Source: an uncultured Bacteroidales bacterium
GTDB taxonomy: Bacteria > Bacteroidota > Bacteroidia > Bacteroidales > FEN-979
Assembly (NCBI GenBank): GCA_903916595.1
Contig: CAIWXI010000031.1
Span: forward strand, 1-64,000
Length of the DNA: 64,000 nucleotides
Reading direction: 5' to 3'
In this document: piece by piece, positions 7,556-16,346 of the stretch
Layout: each line of letters opens with the position of its first letter
Numbering within the stretch: the first letter of the stretch is position 1
Notes under the pieces: model-generated
What the model was told of the DNA's origin: nothing
Database searches by the model: none
The model's input: the letters and a program-made list of their open reading frames with translations, nothing else
Translations under genes and position numbers: made by a program

Positions 7556-8620
7556 TTAAAGAGTTTTTAAAAATTGAGGCTTTACTGGACGCCCCAGATC
7601 TTCACCATTTGCACCTTTGAATTTACCTTCTTGTGAATAGGTCAAGCCCAATTTCATTAAAAGAGGTTCTACATCGACCTGGTGCAGTTGTAACCCCAAA
7701 TCCCACGGATTATAGCCCAGGACCAGGCCTGCTAACTCTTCATAGGTTAATACTGGAATCCCATATCCTTCAGCATCATAGGTTTTATTTTCCATTTCAC
7801 TGATAACATATTGCCAGCGATCAAGGAAAAAGGTACAACCCGGACAGTTTGCAATGATCAGGTCGGGATGAAAGGGAGCCATTGATTCAAACTTGATTTT
7901 TGAATTGGTAACAGAGTATCCCCGGTTTTCCTTGATCAGATATTGCCTGAATCCAAAACCACAGCAATGTCGCCGTTCAGGATAATCTACCTGCTCAGCA
8001 CCCCAGGCATCAATAAGACCTGCTAAAACATAAGGATACTCAGCGCCTCCTATCCCTTTGTCGGGAAATATTTTGGCATAATGGCAGCCAACATGATCAA
8101 TGATTTTTAGTGGACTCCCATCTGTGAAGTTAACCAATCTTAAACTGGCCTTTGAAGCGATCTGTTCCCTGAATTTGTAGATAATATCACTGGTATGAAC
8201 CAGGTTTGCAGGTATTTTAAATTCAAGACCAGTTGCATTTAATAAAACTTCCCTGGTTTTTTTCTCTTCTTCAGGAAAATGCTTCCATGTTTCGAGTACT
8301 TCAGTATAAATGCCAAAAGAGGTCACACAGGAACACACAAAATTTTCATATCCGGCCATGGTCATGAGCGCAAATTGCCTTGCCACGACAGTCATGGTCG
8401 TTTCAAGGGGAATAATGCCTGAATGGTAAGCAATCCCGGTACATGTGGTCTGTTCCGGATCATCAAAGATATCTTTACAAAGTTCTTCTCTCAATATTTT
8501 AAGAAAGATGGTTTCCGAGGCCGGAAAGAAATTCTGTCGTATGCAGGAGCGTGCGAAATAATAGTGGTCATCGGCAATTTCTTTCTGATAGGACAACCAA
8601 CCTTGGTTCTTATTTTTCAT
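7556..8620 (-). CDS. Heterodisulfide reductase subunit B-like protein
   Basis: About 354 residues from the ATG at 8620, which overlaps the hdrC stop by 11 nt; a start at 8683 would overlap hdrC by 74 nt and is less likely. Two CCG-type (DUF3483-like) regions are visible: an incomplete first one (TTCTGIAYHSG, FVCSCVTSFG) and a full second one (HVGCHYAKI, RRHCCGFGF, ANCPGC). In HdrB these cysteines hold non-cubane [4Fe-4S] clusters that reduce disulfides. Encoded with HdrC but without HdrA, so the electron partner is unknown; membrane quinols or a separate flavoprotein are possible. Confidence 0.9.
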   Translation of the reverse strand: MKNKNQGWLSYQKEIADDHYYFARSCIRQNFFPASETIFLKILREELCKDIFDDPEQTTCTGIAYHSGIIPLETTMTVVARQFALMTMAGYENFVCSCVTSFGIYTEVLETWKHFPEEEKKTREVLLNATGLEFKIPANLVHTSDIIYKFREQIASKASLRLVNFTDGSPLKIIDHVGCHYAKIFPDKGIGGAEYPYVLAGLIDAWGAEQVDYPERRHCCGFGFRQYLIKENRGYSVTNSKIKFESMAPFHPDLIIANCPGCTFFLDRWQYVISEMENKTYDAEGYGIPVLTYEELAGLVLGYNPWDLGLQLHQVDVEPLLMKLGLTYSQEGKFKGANGEDLGRPVKPQFLKTL

Positions 8621-9242
8621 CTTTTGCTTGTTTAACAGTACCGGATTCAATCTGCTGAAATCTTTCCATTGCACCGGTTTCATTAAAAATCGCTTGTAAA
8701 TCTTCCAGTGAACGATCCGAAATTTTTCTCAATGTTCCGGCACCTTCTTGATTATAATTTGCCCCCAATCGTGCAAGTATTGATTCACGGTTTTCCCTGT
8801 ACCATTCCCATACCGGCCCCTGTTCGGGGTATTTGCCTGTATCTATCTCATCAATATGCACGCAGTAGCCGTATTTCAGTATATGTTCACCTACTGATCT
8901 TTTTATCTCCAACTGAAGACGCCCCTGGTCAGAATTTGCAAAAAAACCATTCGCAATGGATAATGCACGTAAGGCTTGTATAATATAACCGGGAGTATTT
9001 CCCCGTGGACAGCGTGTCTTACACGATAAACATTCACCGCAACGCCAGATGGTATCTCCACTCAGCAATTCCAATAAAACTTCTTCATTCCGGGTTTGAA
9101 CCATCTCTACAAGCATCCGGGGGTCATAATCCGACACCTGGGCGGCCGGGCATATCGCAGTACAGGTACCGCAACTTATACAGGCCTTCAGGCCTTCCTG
9201 AAAACGAATATCTGTTAAAAGCTGTTGAACTAAAGTTTCCAT
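8610..9242 (-). CDS. Heterodisulfide reductase subunit C-like ferredoxin
   Basis: About 210 residues from the ATG at 9242 (an ATG at 9287 would add 15 residues). Two [4Fe-4S] motifs lie at CISCGTCTAICP (C21, C24, C27, C31) and CGECLSCKTRCP (C68, C71, C74, C78), followed by a helical C-terminal part, as in HdrC. It would shuttle electrons to HdrB. Translation appears coupled to hdrB through an overlapping stop and start. It follows the TonB receptor gene closely, and the run mrp, receptor, hdrC, hdrB looks like one transcript. Confidence 0.9.
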   Translation of the reverse strand: METLVQQLLTDIRFQEGLKACISCGTCTAICPAAQVSDYDPRMLVEMVQTRNEEVLLELLSGDTIWRCGECLSCKTRCPRGNTPGYIIQALRALSIANGFFANSDQGRLQLEIKRSVGEHILKYGYCVHIDEIDTGKYPEQGPVWEWYRENRESILARLGANYNQEGAGTLRKISDRSLEDLQAIFNETGAMERFQQIESGTVKQAKDEK

Positions 9243-9293
9243 AAGACTGTTGTGAATATGTTTGTAAATTATCCAGGGCAATTTCATTTCTCT

Positions 9294-11636
9294 TTAATCC
9301 CTTTCGCTATGATATATCCCGAAAGGAATAACAAGGCCGAATGTGATTCGCCGGCCCATATTGTAGATCCCAACTTCCTGCAACCTGCTAAGATGATCGT
9401 AATATTTAGTGTCAAGAATATTGGTGCCGCTGATATACAAAGTCCAGAGTTGTTTCTTAACCTTTAAGTTTGTTCCAGCATTGAAATTCAATAAAACATA
9501 GCCCGGTGTCACTGATTCAAATTCATCGATCCTTTCCTGGGTGAAGTGGGTCTCCAGTTCAAGTTGGATATAGGGTTGTTTCAAAGGGCTTGCCTTATGG
9601 GTTTTAAATGTCCATTTCACCTGATCGTTAAGGTGGAGTGCAGGGATGAATGGCAGTGGGGTCCCTGTTGAAATGTTACCTCCCCAAACATAATCCAGAT
9701 TGTTATCAATATGCAGTGCTTCAATTGGGTGAATATCCAGTTCAAATTCAAAACCTTTGAGAAGTGAATTGCCCTGAATATACCTGTATACAGGATACCA
9801 TATGCCGTTTACTTCCTTCTTCTCCCCGTTAAGGTTACTGTAATATATAAAATTGTCGATGATATTGTAATACCCGTTAAAAGCCATATTCAGATATTTA
9901 TTATCCCAGGAGATTTCTCCGTCGATCTGCAGGCTTGTTTCCGGGTTCAGGTCAGGGTCCCCGATCTCGTACCTGAAGGTGCCTTCATGAAGGCCATTGG
10001 CGCTCAGCTCGGAAATATTGGGGGCACGAAATCCGCGCCCAACATTGAATTTAAAATTAAAATTTTTGTTCAGCCTGAACGTCATTCCAGTGGAACCTGT
10101 GAAGGCCGAAAATTCCCGGCGGAATGTCCGAAACAGAGTATCTCCAAAGGAAGCTGGCTTGCCAAGGGTGTCGAGGTATAGGGGAGAAACGCTTACATGG
10201 CGGTAGTCGTAACGTGCCCCGATATTAAAGGTAAATTTCTCCCAGGTTTTTTTCATGTATATGAAACTTCCCAGGTCCTGGAGATCATAATCGGGTATCA
10301 GGAACTCCTTTCCGTGGTTACGATTGAATTGTGTCATACCCGAAAGGCCACCCACAAGTTCCAGGGATTTGCTCAGAAGCCGGGTGTACCTGATATCATA
10401 AGTCCACGAATCAAGGTGCAGGAACAATCCCGGATCATCAGGGTTCTCACCGAACTCTTTGCGCTCGTTAGCCTGGTAACCAAAGCTGAATTTAATTTGG
10501 TTATCCCCGATCAGAAGATTAGTGGTGGAAGATATTTTATTATGGCTGATAAGTTGGTACGGAACATCAACCGAGCGGCTCATAGCCCTGGATTCAGAAA
10601 CAATATTTCCAAGGTAATCGACAAACTGGTTGGTTGCTGAGTCGCGGGTTCCATCGATCATCCCGATTTTCGTATTGAAGGAACTAAAATGCAGATGAGT
10701 GAATCCCCATTTCCTAATAATACCCGCCATCAGCGATACGTTCTTTTCATTAAACCCTGAATTATAAACCCATTCCGGTGCAGTATGGTAAGATGCCGCT
10801 GTTTTATAAGTTCCCCTCAGCCTCCATATAAATCCGTTCTGGTTACCCTCAGTCATTAACGAATTGCTCAGGAGACGGTCATTGGTTGATGCCTGTGATA
10901 TCCATTCCCCGCCGATGGAACCCAATTTTGCAGGGGTTTGTTCCAGGATGTTGATCACTCCACCCATAGCATCCGAACCATAAAATAATGAGGCCGGACC
11001 TTTTAGTACCTCGATGCGGTCAGCCGAAAACTGGTCAATTTCTATCCCGTGTTCGTCACCCCATTGATTTCCTTCCTGTCTTATCCCTTCGTTGATTGTA
11101 ATTATACGATTATAACTAAGACCCCGGATCACCGGCTTGGAGATCTCCCCTCCGGTAGTTATCTCCGAAACACCCGGTACCTTTGAAATGGAATTAATAA
11201 GATTTGTCGAAGGCATTGTGAGCAATTCGTTTTTATTGATGGGTGTCACTGAAATACTGCTTCGGTCATTGTCAGATGACAAGGCATTCCCGGTAACAAC
11301 GACTTCTTTTGCTTCAATAGCCGATGAGCTCAGCTGAAAATCCCGGGAATGTTCCTTTGCAAGGTCAATAGTGAAGACTTCCGCTTTATATCCCATGAAA
11401 CTTATCTGTATCAACAGTGATGATTTTGGGAGGTTCCTGAATTTGTATATACCATCCTGATCGGTAGTGGTTCCAGCTTTGAGGTCAGGGAAATAAACAT
11501 TTGCACCAGGCAGAGTTTCCCCTGTCTCCTTATCGGTCACATGTCCCGAGAGCATATTCTGGCCGTAGCACAAAGAGTTGAACAGCAGGAAGAAAATTAA
11601 GACTGATGGAAATATCCTGTGCTTTATTAAATACAT
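9294..11636 (-). CDS. TonB-dependent outer membrane receptor
   Basis: About 780 residues from the ATG at 11636, which gives a good signal peptide (MYLIKHRIFPSVLIFFLLF, then CYGQ). An N-terminal carboxypeptidase-like regulatory domain (SGHVTDKETGETLPGANV) is followed by the plug (PVIRGLSYNRI, EGIRQEGNQWGDEHG, VLKGPASLFYGSDAMGGVINI) and a 22-strand-type barrel. The DEHG plug motif is common in receptors for metals or small metal chelates, but the substrate is not readable. It lies between mrp and hdrC on one strand, an unusual place for a receptor, and is probably under the palindromic promoter at 12505. Confidence 0.92.
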   Translation of the reverse strand: MYLIKHRIFPSVLIFFLLFNSLCYGQNMLSGHVTDKETGETLPGANVYFPDLKAGTTTDQDGIYKFRNLPKSSLLIQISFMGYKAEVFTIDLAKEHSRDFQLSSSAIEAKEVVVTGNALSSDNDRSSISVTPINKNELLTMPSTNLINSISKVPGVSEITTGGEISKPVIRGLSYNRIITINEGIRQEGNQWGDEHGIEIDQFSADRIEVLKGPASLFYGSDAMGGVINILEQTPAKLGSIGGEWISQASTNDRLLSNSLMTEGNQNGFIWRLRGTYKTAASYHTAPEWVYNSGFNEKNVSLMAGIIRKWGFTHLHFSSFNTKIGMIDGTRDSATNQFVDYLGNIVSESRAMSRSVDVPYQLISHNKISSTTNLLIGDNQIKFSFGYQANERKEFGENPDDPGLFLHLDSWTYDIRYTRLLSKSLELVGGLSGMTQFNRNHGKEFLIPDYDLQDLGSFIYMKKTWEKFTFNIGARYDYRHVSVSPLYLDTLGKPASFGDTLFRTFRREFSAFTGSTGMTFRLNKNFNFKFNVGRGFRAPNISELSANGLHEGTFRYEIGDPDLNPETSLQIDGEISWDNKYLNMAFNGYYNIIDNFIYYSNLNGEKKEVNGIWYPVYRYIQGNSLLKGFEFELDIHPIEALHIDNNLDYVWGGNISTGTPLPFIPALHLNDQVKWTFKTHKASPLKQPYIQLELETHFTQERIDEFESVTPGYVLLNFNAGTNLKVKKQLWTLYISGTNILDTKYYDHLSRLQEVGIYNMGRRITFGLVIPFGIYHSERD

Positions 11637-11673
11637 AGTACGGATTGAAAACATACCATGGCCGAAATTTGAG

Positions 11674-12465
11674 CTAACCAATTAATTTCACAGCAATACT
11701 TTCAAACACGGATACGACCACTTTATTGCTTTGATTAAAAACGCTTTTACCCTGTTCTGCGGCTTCACCTACTTCCATTACAAGAGGTACTTGCCCGAGT
11801 AATACAGTGTCATATTCAGATGCGATTTTTTGGCCGCCTCCTTTTCCAAAAATAAAATACTTTTCATCCGGGTGTTTCTCGGGTGTAAACCAGGACATGT
11901 TTTCGATAATCCCTAATATTGGAACCTTGATATCCGGATTGTGGAACATTGATGCGGCTTTGCGCACATCGTTCAGAGCAATTCCCTGGGGAGTTGTCAC
12001 GATAACTGCACCTGTGAGATTGAGTTTTTGTACCGCAGTAAGTTGAATGTCTCCGGTACCAGGAGGAAAATCTACGAACATATAATCAATATCTCCCCAT
12101 TGTGTGTTTTCAAATAACTGGGTGATGGCACTTGATGCCATCGGGCCTCGCCAGATCAAGGACTGATTGGGTGCAACAAAAAAACCTATCGACATGATCT
12201 TCACACCGAATTTCTCTATCGGGAACATCATCTCTTTATCACCAATTGCGCTCACATCTGGCCTTTCGTTTTCCAAGCCGAACATCTTTGGAATTGAAGG
12301 ACCATATATATCTGCATCAACCAATGCAGTTCTCAGCCCATTTCTAGCAAAAGCTATGGCAAGGTTGGCAGCAACAGTTGATTTGCCAACACCTCCTTTA
12401 CCGGATGCAATGACAATAATATTTTTAACTCCCTCCATGGGGATCTTTTCAAATAGCTCACTCAT
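11674..12465 (-). CDS. mrp: Mrp/NBP35-type Fe-S carrier P-loop ATPase
   Basis: A 263-residue ATPase with Walker A GKGGVGKST (about 22-30), DADIYGPSIPKMFG, and FVDFPPGTGDIQL. Mrp proteins carry or insert [4Fe-4S] clusters. The N-terminal MIP18-like domain found in many bacterial Mrp proteins is absent, and the usual CxxC near ENMSWF is replaced by FTPEKHPDEKYF, so cluster binding would need other ligands. Divergent from the DUF134 gene with a shared control region. Downstream are the TonB receptor and HdrCB, whose Fe-S clusters it might help assemble (inference). Confidence 0.93.
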   Translation of the reverse strand: MSELFEKIPMEGVKNIIVIASGKGGVGKSTVAANLAIAFARNGLRTALVDADIYGPSIPKMFGLENERPDVSAIGDKEMMFPIEKFGVKIMSIGFFVAPNQSLIWRGPMASSAITQLFENTQWGDIDYMFVDFPPGTGDIQLTAVQKLNLTGAVIVTTPQGIALNDVRKAASMFHNPDIKVPILGIIENMSWFTPEKHPDEKYFIFGKGGGQKIASEYDTVLLGQVPLVMEVGEAAEQGKSVFNQSNKVVVSVFESIAVKLIG

Positions 12466-12504
12466 ATTAGTTTGGTTTTATAGTTTGTGTAAAGATATTT
12501 TCCA

Positions 12505-12528
12505 CAAATATAATGAACATTTGTTCAT
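12505..12528 (-). promoter_or_regulatory. Promoter with overlapping 16-bp palindromic operator
   Basis: The -7 box TATATTTG (12512 to 12505, minus) is preceded by ATGAACA-N2-TGTTCAT (12513-12528) and then by TTTG, 21 nt from the -7 box. The same palindrome covers the TTTG -33 candidate (12520-12523) of the divergent DUF134 promoter. The site is therefore placed to control both directions. Confidence 0.72.
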
Positions 12529-12545
12529 AATTGCAAAATATTTCG

Positions 12546-12553
12546 TATCTTTG
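12546..12553 (+). promoter_or_regulatory. -7 promoter box (TATCTTTG)
   Basis: A TAnnTTTG match 17 nt before the DUF134 ATG, giving a leader of only about 10 nt, which is common in Bacteroidota. A TTTG lies 22 nt upstream inside the palindrome. Confidence 0.6.
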
Positions 12554-12570
12554 TGATCATAAAATGAATT

Positions 12571-12984
12571 ATGTCCCCTCGTCCAAAAAATAACCGTACC
12601 GTATTTGACCCTCCTAAATTCAAGGGCTATAAGCCATTCGGCTATTATGCCGGAGAAAATGAACCTGTTTTTCTTTTTTTTGAGGAATATTCGGCATTGA
12701 AGTTATGCGATTATGAATTAATGACACAATCCCAGGCTGCTCAGGTCATGAATATCTCCAGGCCAACCTTTACGCGTTTATATGAAAGTGCCCGACGAAA
12801 AATTGCATTGGCTCTAGCTGAAGCCCGTCCTATTGAAGTTGAAAAAGGAAGGGCGTATTTTAGTAATGACTGGTATAATTGCCGTGCCTGTAATATCTTC
12901 TTTACGGCCCCTGAGACGGACTTATCATCTAGAAGATGTCCTCTCTGCCAATCCAAAAATCTTGAAGAAATAACAACGAATTGA
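12571..12984 (+). CDS. DUF134 helix-turn-helix regulator with zinc ribbon
   Basis: A 137-residue protein. The DUF134 signature is clear: MSPRPKNNRTV at the start, FKGYKPFG, and a sigma-region-4-like helix-turn-helix at about 51-72 (QSQAAQVMNISRPTFTRLYE). A C-terminal CxxC-x15-CxxC ribbon (C104, C107, C123, C126) could bind zinc or an Fe-S cluster and act as a sensor. DUF134 genes commonly neighbour NifX-type and Mrp proteins. It is divergent from mrp across a perfect palindrome, so it is the prime candidate for binding that palindrome and autoregulating. Target binding is not shown by the sequence. Confidence 0.9.
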   Translation: MSPRPKNNRTVFDPPKFKGYKPFGYYAGENEPVFLFFEEYSALKLCDYELMTQSQAAQVMNISRPTFTRLYESARRKIALALAEARPIEVEKGRAYFSNDWYNCRACNIFFTAPETDLSSRRCPLCQSKNLEEITTN

Positions 12985-12985
12985 A

Positions 12986-13312
12986 ATGAAAACAGCAATT
13001 GCAGCTCAAAACTCAGGCTCAGAAACATTAATTGATAAACACTTCGGTAAATGTTCTCATTTCCATATTTATGATGATATTAGTCATGTTACCGAAATAA
13101 TAGATAACCCTGCACAAGGGATTAAAGGTTGTAAAGGGAATGTTATTGTAGATGTACTAATATCAAAGAATGTTAAGCGCGTTATTGCGGGTGATTTTGG
13201 TACAAAAGTTCAGCAACTGCTTAATCAAAATCAGATTCAGATGATCATTCACCCGGATACCCGTGTCACGATTTCAGAAATTATTGAATTATTAAACCAT
13301 AAAAACAATTAA
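12986..13312 (+). CDS. NifX/NafY-type dinitrogenase Fe-Mo cofactor-binding family protein
   Basis: A 108-residue single-domain protein of the Fe-Mo cofactor-binding fold (KTAIAAQNSGSETLIDKHFGKCSHF, CKGN). Members bind or carry metal clusters; outside nitrogen fixers the role is unknown. The conserved HFG motif is followed by Cys23. It begins 1 nt after the DUF134 stop and abuts the next NifX-like gene with no gap. No nif structural genes are in the window. Confidence 0.87.
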   Translation: MKTAIAAQNSGSETLIDKHFGKCSHFHIYDDISHVTEIIDNPAQGIKGCKGNVIVDVLISKNVKRVIAGDFGTKVQQLLNQNQIQMIIHPDTRVTISEIIELLNHKNN

Positions 13313-13684
13313 ATGAAAATTGCAGTTCCCGTTCACAACGGATTTGTAAATGACCATTTTGGTCATTCAGATACATATTCAGTTTTCTCTTTATCACAGG
13401 AGAACAAGATTATACATACCGAAGTCGTTAAAGCAAACGAGGGTTGCGGATGTCGTTCAGGTATTGCTGAAGTTCTTGCAACGAAAGGAGTCACTATCAT
13501 GCTTGCAGGAAACATTGGCGCAGGGGCAATTCAGCATCTGTATACCAATGGCATTGAAGTAGTAAGAGGTTGTTCCGGCCTTGCCGAAGATGTAGTTACC
13601 GAATATATACAGGGAAACATTACCGATAATAACCAGACTTGTCATCAGCATGAAGGATGCGATGATAAACATCACAGCTCTTAA
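13313..13684 (+). CDS. NifX-type Fe-Mo cofactor-binding family protein with Cys/His tail
   Basis: A 123-residue paralogue of the preceding protein (MKIAVPVHNGFVNDHFGHSDTY, CGCRSG, VVRGCSG). It ends in a metal-binding-like tail, CHQHEGCDDKHHSS, with two Cys and four His. Translation probably depends on its upstream neighbour, since the start codon directly follows that stop. Likely a small metal or Fe-S carrier working with Mrp across the divergent promoter; that is inference. Confidence 0.88.
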   Translation: MKIAVPVHNGFVNDHFGHSDTYSVFSLSQENKIIHTEVVKANEGCGCRSGIAEVLATKGVTIMLAGNIGAGAIQHLYTNGIEVVRGCSGLAEDVVTEYIQGNITDNNQTCHQHEGCDDKHHSS

Positions 13685-13691
13685 TTGCCAT

Positions 13692-14900
13692 CTAATCCTG
13701 CTGTGTCAGAAACATCAGCAGGTTGAACCATTGTATCCCTTTCCTGTTGGAAGAGAAGTGCTTATCCATCGATAACACCATCTTCGGATAATTATCAGGG
13801 ATCTTCTCCAACGCTCCGAATTCACGGTCAATTGTGGACTGATCATGCAGAAGATAGGCAACCTGGATGTATATCCTTTCGTCATTTCTCGAGGCAATGA
13901 AATCAATTTCCAATTCCTTGAGTTTCCCTACATGAATTGTATATCCTCGGCTTAGTAACTCAAGGAAAACGATATTCTCAAGCCGTCCTGATATATCCTG
14001 TAATTTGTAACCGGTAAGTATATGATTGAGCCCTATATCGCCTGCGTAATACTTTTCATGGATTTCGAGGAGTCGTTTTCCTTTGATATCAAAACGGCTG
14101 GCTTGATGAAAAAGATAGGCAGAAGTCAGCATATTGAGGTAATTATGAATCGTATCCACAGATCCTTTTATTTTTTGCGACTTCAGGAAATCGGCGATCT
14201 TTTTAGAGGAGGTTATATTTCCGCAATTATCCGCCATAAAACGGGCCACTTTCTCCAACAAGGCAACATCGCGTAATCCATTTCTCGCCACAACATCTTT
14301 CAGCAGTATGGTATTGTATAAAGAACCAATGTACTGTGCAATCACTTCATCATCATATTCCATCTTGTGAATGCCGGGAAACCCTCCCCACTTCATGAAT
14401 ACCCCGAATTCCGATTCCCATTGTGCAGGGTCACGGACCTGTCTGAATTTTAAAAATTCCGAGAACGTAAGGGTAAACATGGGAAACTCAACGTACCTGC
14501 CCGAAATATAAGTAGCCAACTCAGATGACAGCATTTTTGAATTTGATCCGGTAATAAATAAATCGGCAGTCTGATCGGCTAAAAACCCGGAAACCGCTTT
14601 TTCCCAACCATTGATTTCCTGCACTTCGTCAATAAACAGAAAGATCTTCCCGGAGATCTTTTTACATTGATTTTTTACATATTTATTCAGATCATTGTAA
14701 TCCTGAATGAAATCGAATTCAAGGGAATCTTTGTTTATCAGGATGATATTCACGGGATTGACCCCGATTTCTGTCAATGAGTGGCAAATCATTTTCAGAA
14801 AGGTGCTTTTACCACAACGACGGATTCCTGTGATGACTTTGATCACAGGTTTTCCTATAAATGGCTCCAATTTTTTGATATATCTTTCACGAAGTATCAT
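13692..14900 (-). CDS. AAA_14/DUF4143 ATPase
   Basis: A 402-residue protein with Walker A GIRRCGKST (near 26), Walker B FLFIDEVQE, sensor TGSNSKML, and a C-terminal DUF4143 module ending in a PD-(D/E)XK-like stretch (ELEIDFIASRNDERIYIQVAYLL). This family is abundant and often mobile in Bacteroidota and archaea; its function is not established, with toxin-antitoxin or stress roles proposed. It has no partner gene here and is convergent with the second NifX-like gene 7 nt away. Confidence 0.9.
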   Translation of the reverse strand: MILRERYIKKLEPFIGKPVIKVITGIRRCGKSTFLKMICHSLTEIGVNPVNIILINKDSLEFDFIQDYNDLNKYVKNQCKKISGKIFLFIDEVQEINGWEKAVSGFLADQTADLFITGSNSKMLSSELATYISGRYVEFPMFTLTFSEFLKFRQVRDPAQWESEFGVFMKWGGFPGIHKMEYDDEVIAQYIGSLYNTILLKDVVARNGLRDVALLEKVARFMADNCGNITSSKKIADFLKSQKIKGSVDTIHNYLNMLTSAYLFHQASRFDIKGKRLLEIHEKYYAGDIGLNHILTGYKLQDISGRLENIVFLELLSRGYTIHVGKLKELEIDFIASRNDERIYIQVAYLLHDQSTIDREFGALEKIPDNYPKMVLSMDKHFSSNRKGIQWFNLLMFLTQQD

Positions 14901-15100
14901 AAAAATAAGATTATGATTGAAACTTTACAAAAATATGAAAAATATTACGATCATACTCGTAAAATTAATCTCCTCCGTTCAATTCCCCGCCCCTGTAAGT
15001 CGGAATCGGGTCTGGAGCTGAACCTTGCTTTACAGGCCATGCGCTTTATTCTTGCATTTCTAAGAAAAGGAAACGGGAAAGGAAAGAAATGCTGATAAGT

Positions 15101-15715
15101 TTACTTGAAAGCGGTCAATAAAAAAACAGGGTATTCCATTATTTTATCTGCTGATATTTCTTTCCTGATAATAAAACAAGATGAAATTGAAGGTTTAATG
15201 AACCCTTGCTGAGTTACAATTCCTGTAAGTTTTTCAGGATCAAATCCAAAGTGAACACTCATGTCACCATCATGAAATGAGCCATCCTCAATGTAAAGAT
15301 CAGCAATAGCCAGTATTCCTCCTGGATTCAGCAGAGTAAAAAATTTATTGAATATGGCAGTTGTATCTTTGATATGATGCAGCACCATCTGGCTGTAAAT
15401 GATATCGAAACGCTCTCCAGGATATTCTTCACTCGCCAGGTTGAGGAACAGGCTTTTGAATTTATTACGGTCTTTGTCTTCAATTTTTTCCTCTGCCTTT
15501 TTTAACATTTCCCGGGAACTATCCATCAAGGTGATTTCCGAAAACCGGTCTTTCAGTAAAAAACTAAGTACTCCCGTCCCTGCTCCAAACTCAAGTGCAC
15601 GCATTTTGTTTGATAAGGGAAGAAGCCCAATCATCTGTCCGGCAATTGCCTTTGACCGTTCGATATGAACCGGGTTCATATCCCAGTCTTTTGCTTTTAA
15701 ATCAAATTCGTTCAT
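15101..15715 (-). CDS. Class I SAM-dependent methyltransferase
   Basis: A 204-residue protein with methyltransferase motifs ALEFGAGTGVLSFLL (SAM binding, near 40-54), TLMDSSREML, and IIYSQMVLHHI. It resembles small-molecule methyltransferases annotated as UbiE/COQ5-like, without features that fix a substrate. It starts with MNEFDLKAKDWDMNPVHIERS, usual for the group. Its nearest upstream neighbours on the strand are two decayed genes. Confidence 0.87.
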   Translation of the reverse strand: MNEFDLKAKDWDMNPVHIERSKAIAGQMIGLLPLSNKMRALEFGAGTGVLSFLLKDRFSEITLMDSSREMLKKAEEKIEDKDRNKFKSLFLNLASEEYPGERFDIIYSQMVLHHIKDTTAIFNKFFTLLNPGGILAIADLYIEDGSFHDGDMSVHFGFDPEKLTGIVTQQGFIKPSISSCFIIRKEISADKIMEYPVFLLTAFK

Positions 15716-15745
15716 GATGAAATTCCTAAGTTGCTTTTCTTAAGC

Positions 15746-16014
15746 CTATTTTAATGCTTTCCCGATTTCATTCTTTAAGCCATTTTTATATCGTTCAGGA
15801 TTGTTCTGGCCATAGTCGAATGCAAAATGAGTAAGGTCGCTCTTTATTTCTTTCCCGTTTGAGAGTTTCACTACGAATAATCCCTGGGCATTGATATCAA
15901 ATCGAGCCACCGTTTTAGCCTGGGATTTGAAACCACAGGTTTTACTTGTGCTAATACCTGGGTGAATCCTGCAATGAAAACCAGGAATAAAATGAGAAGT
16001 GATATTTTTTTCAT
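15746..16014 (-). pseudogene. Frameshifted small secreted protein
   Basis: An ATG at 16014 opens a good signal peptide (MKKISLLILFLVFIAGF, then QVLAQ) followed by VKPVVSNPRLK. Around 15905-15920 the readable sequence moves to another frame that continues KTVARFDINAQGLFVVKLSNGKEI and ends at 15746. Joined, the two frames give one short periplasmic protein of about 90 residues. The length 269 nt is not a multiple of three, as expected for one missing or two extra bases. It could be true decay or a sequencing error. Family not recognised. Confidence 0.55.
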
Positions 16015-16055
16015 ATGGAATTAAGGGTGAATCGATAATTATATGCAATGTAAAA

Positions 16056-16346
16056 TTAGTGGTTATTTTCTTTGGCCATTATTTTTCTTTCCCCATTATC
16101 CGCATTACGGGTGTCAAGGGATGGAGGATCCATTGTATTTGTTGTTATTCCATCATGAGAAACCTGGATAAATGATTTCAACTGATTGAAAACATTCCTT
16201 CGTTTTTGTTTTCTCAGGTGGTCAAGCGACTTATTCACAGTAATCCGGTAAATCCAGGTATGAAGCGAAGCGTTCTTTTTATAGTGGCCTATTGACCTGA
16301 ATACTTCAAGAAATACCTCCTGTGATATATCTTCAGCATCCTCCAT
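16056..16346 (-). pseudogene. ECF sigma factor remnant
   Basis: Region 2 of an extracytoplasmic-function sigma factor is clear (MEDAEDISQEVFLEVFRSIGHYKKNASLHTWIY split over the -10-binding helices, then ITVNKSLDHLRKQKR). The protein ends about 50 residues later with no region 4, and its true N-terminus is missing: the same frame continues upstream as QVFSFLFV but is stopped by a TAA at 16362-16364. Both ends are therefore broken. It lies directly upstream of another decayed gene, so the pair may be a dead stress operon. Confidence 0.6.

Noticed and set aside
8621-8683. Longer N-terminus for the HdrB-like protein
   Set aside because: It would overlap hdrC by 74 nt and adds no conserved sequence; the ATG at 8620 overlaps the hdrC stop by 11 nt as in coupled genes.
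10197-10640. 147-codon plus-strand frame inside the TonB receptor gene
   Set aside because: It is antisense to a well-conserved receptor and shows no family features.
14913-15095. 60-codon plus-strand frame starting MIETLQKYEKYYDH
   Set aside because: No recognisable family, no promoter box, and composition consistent with chance in a 200-nt gap between divergent or convergent genes.
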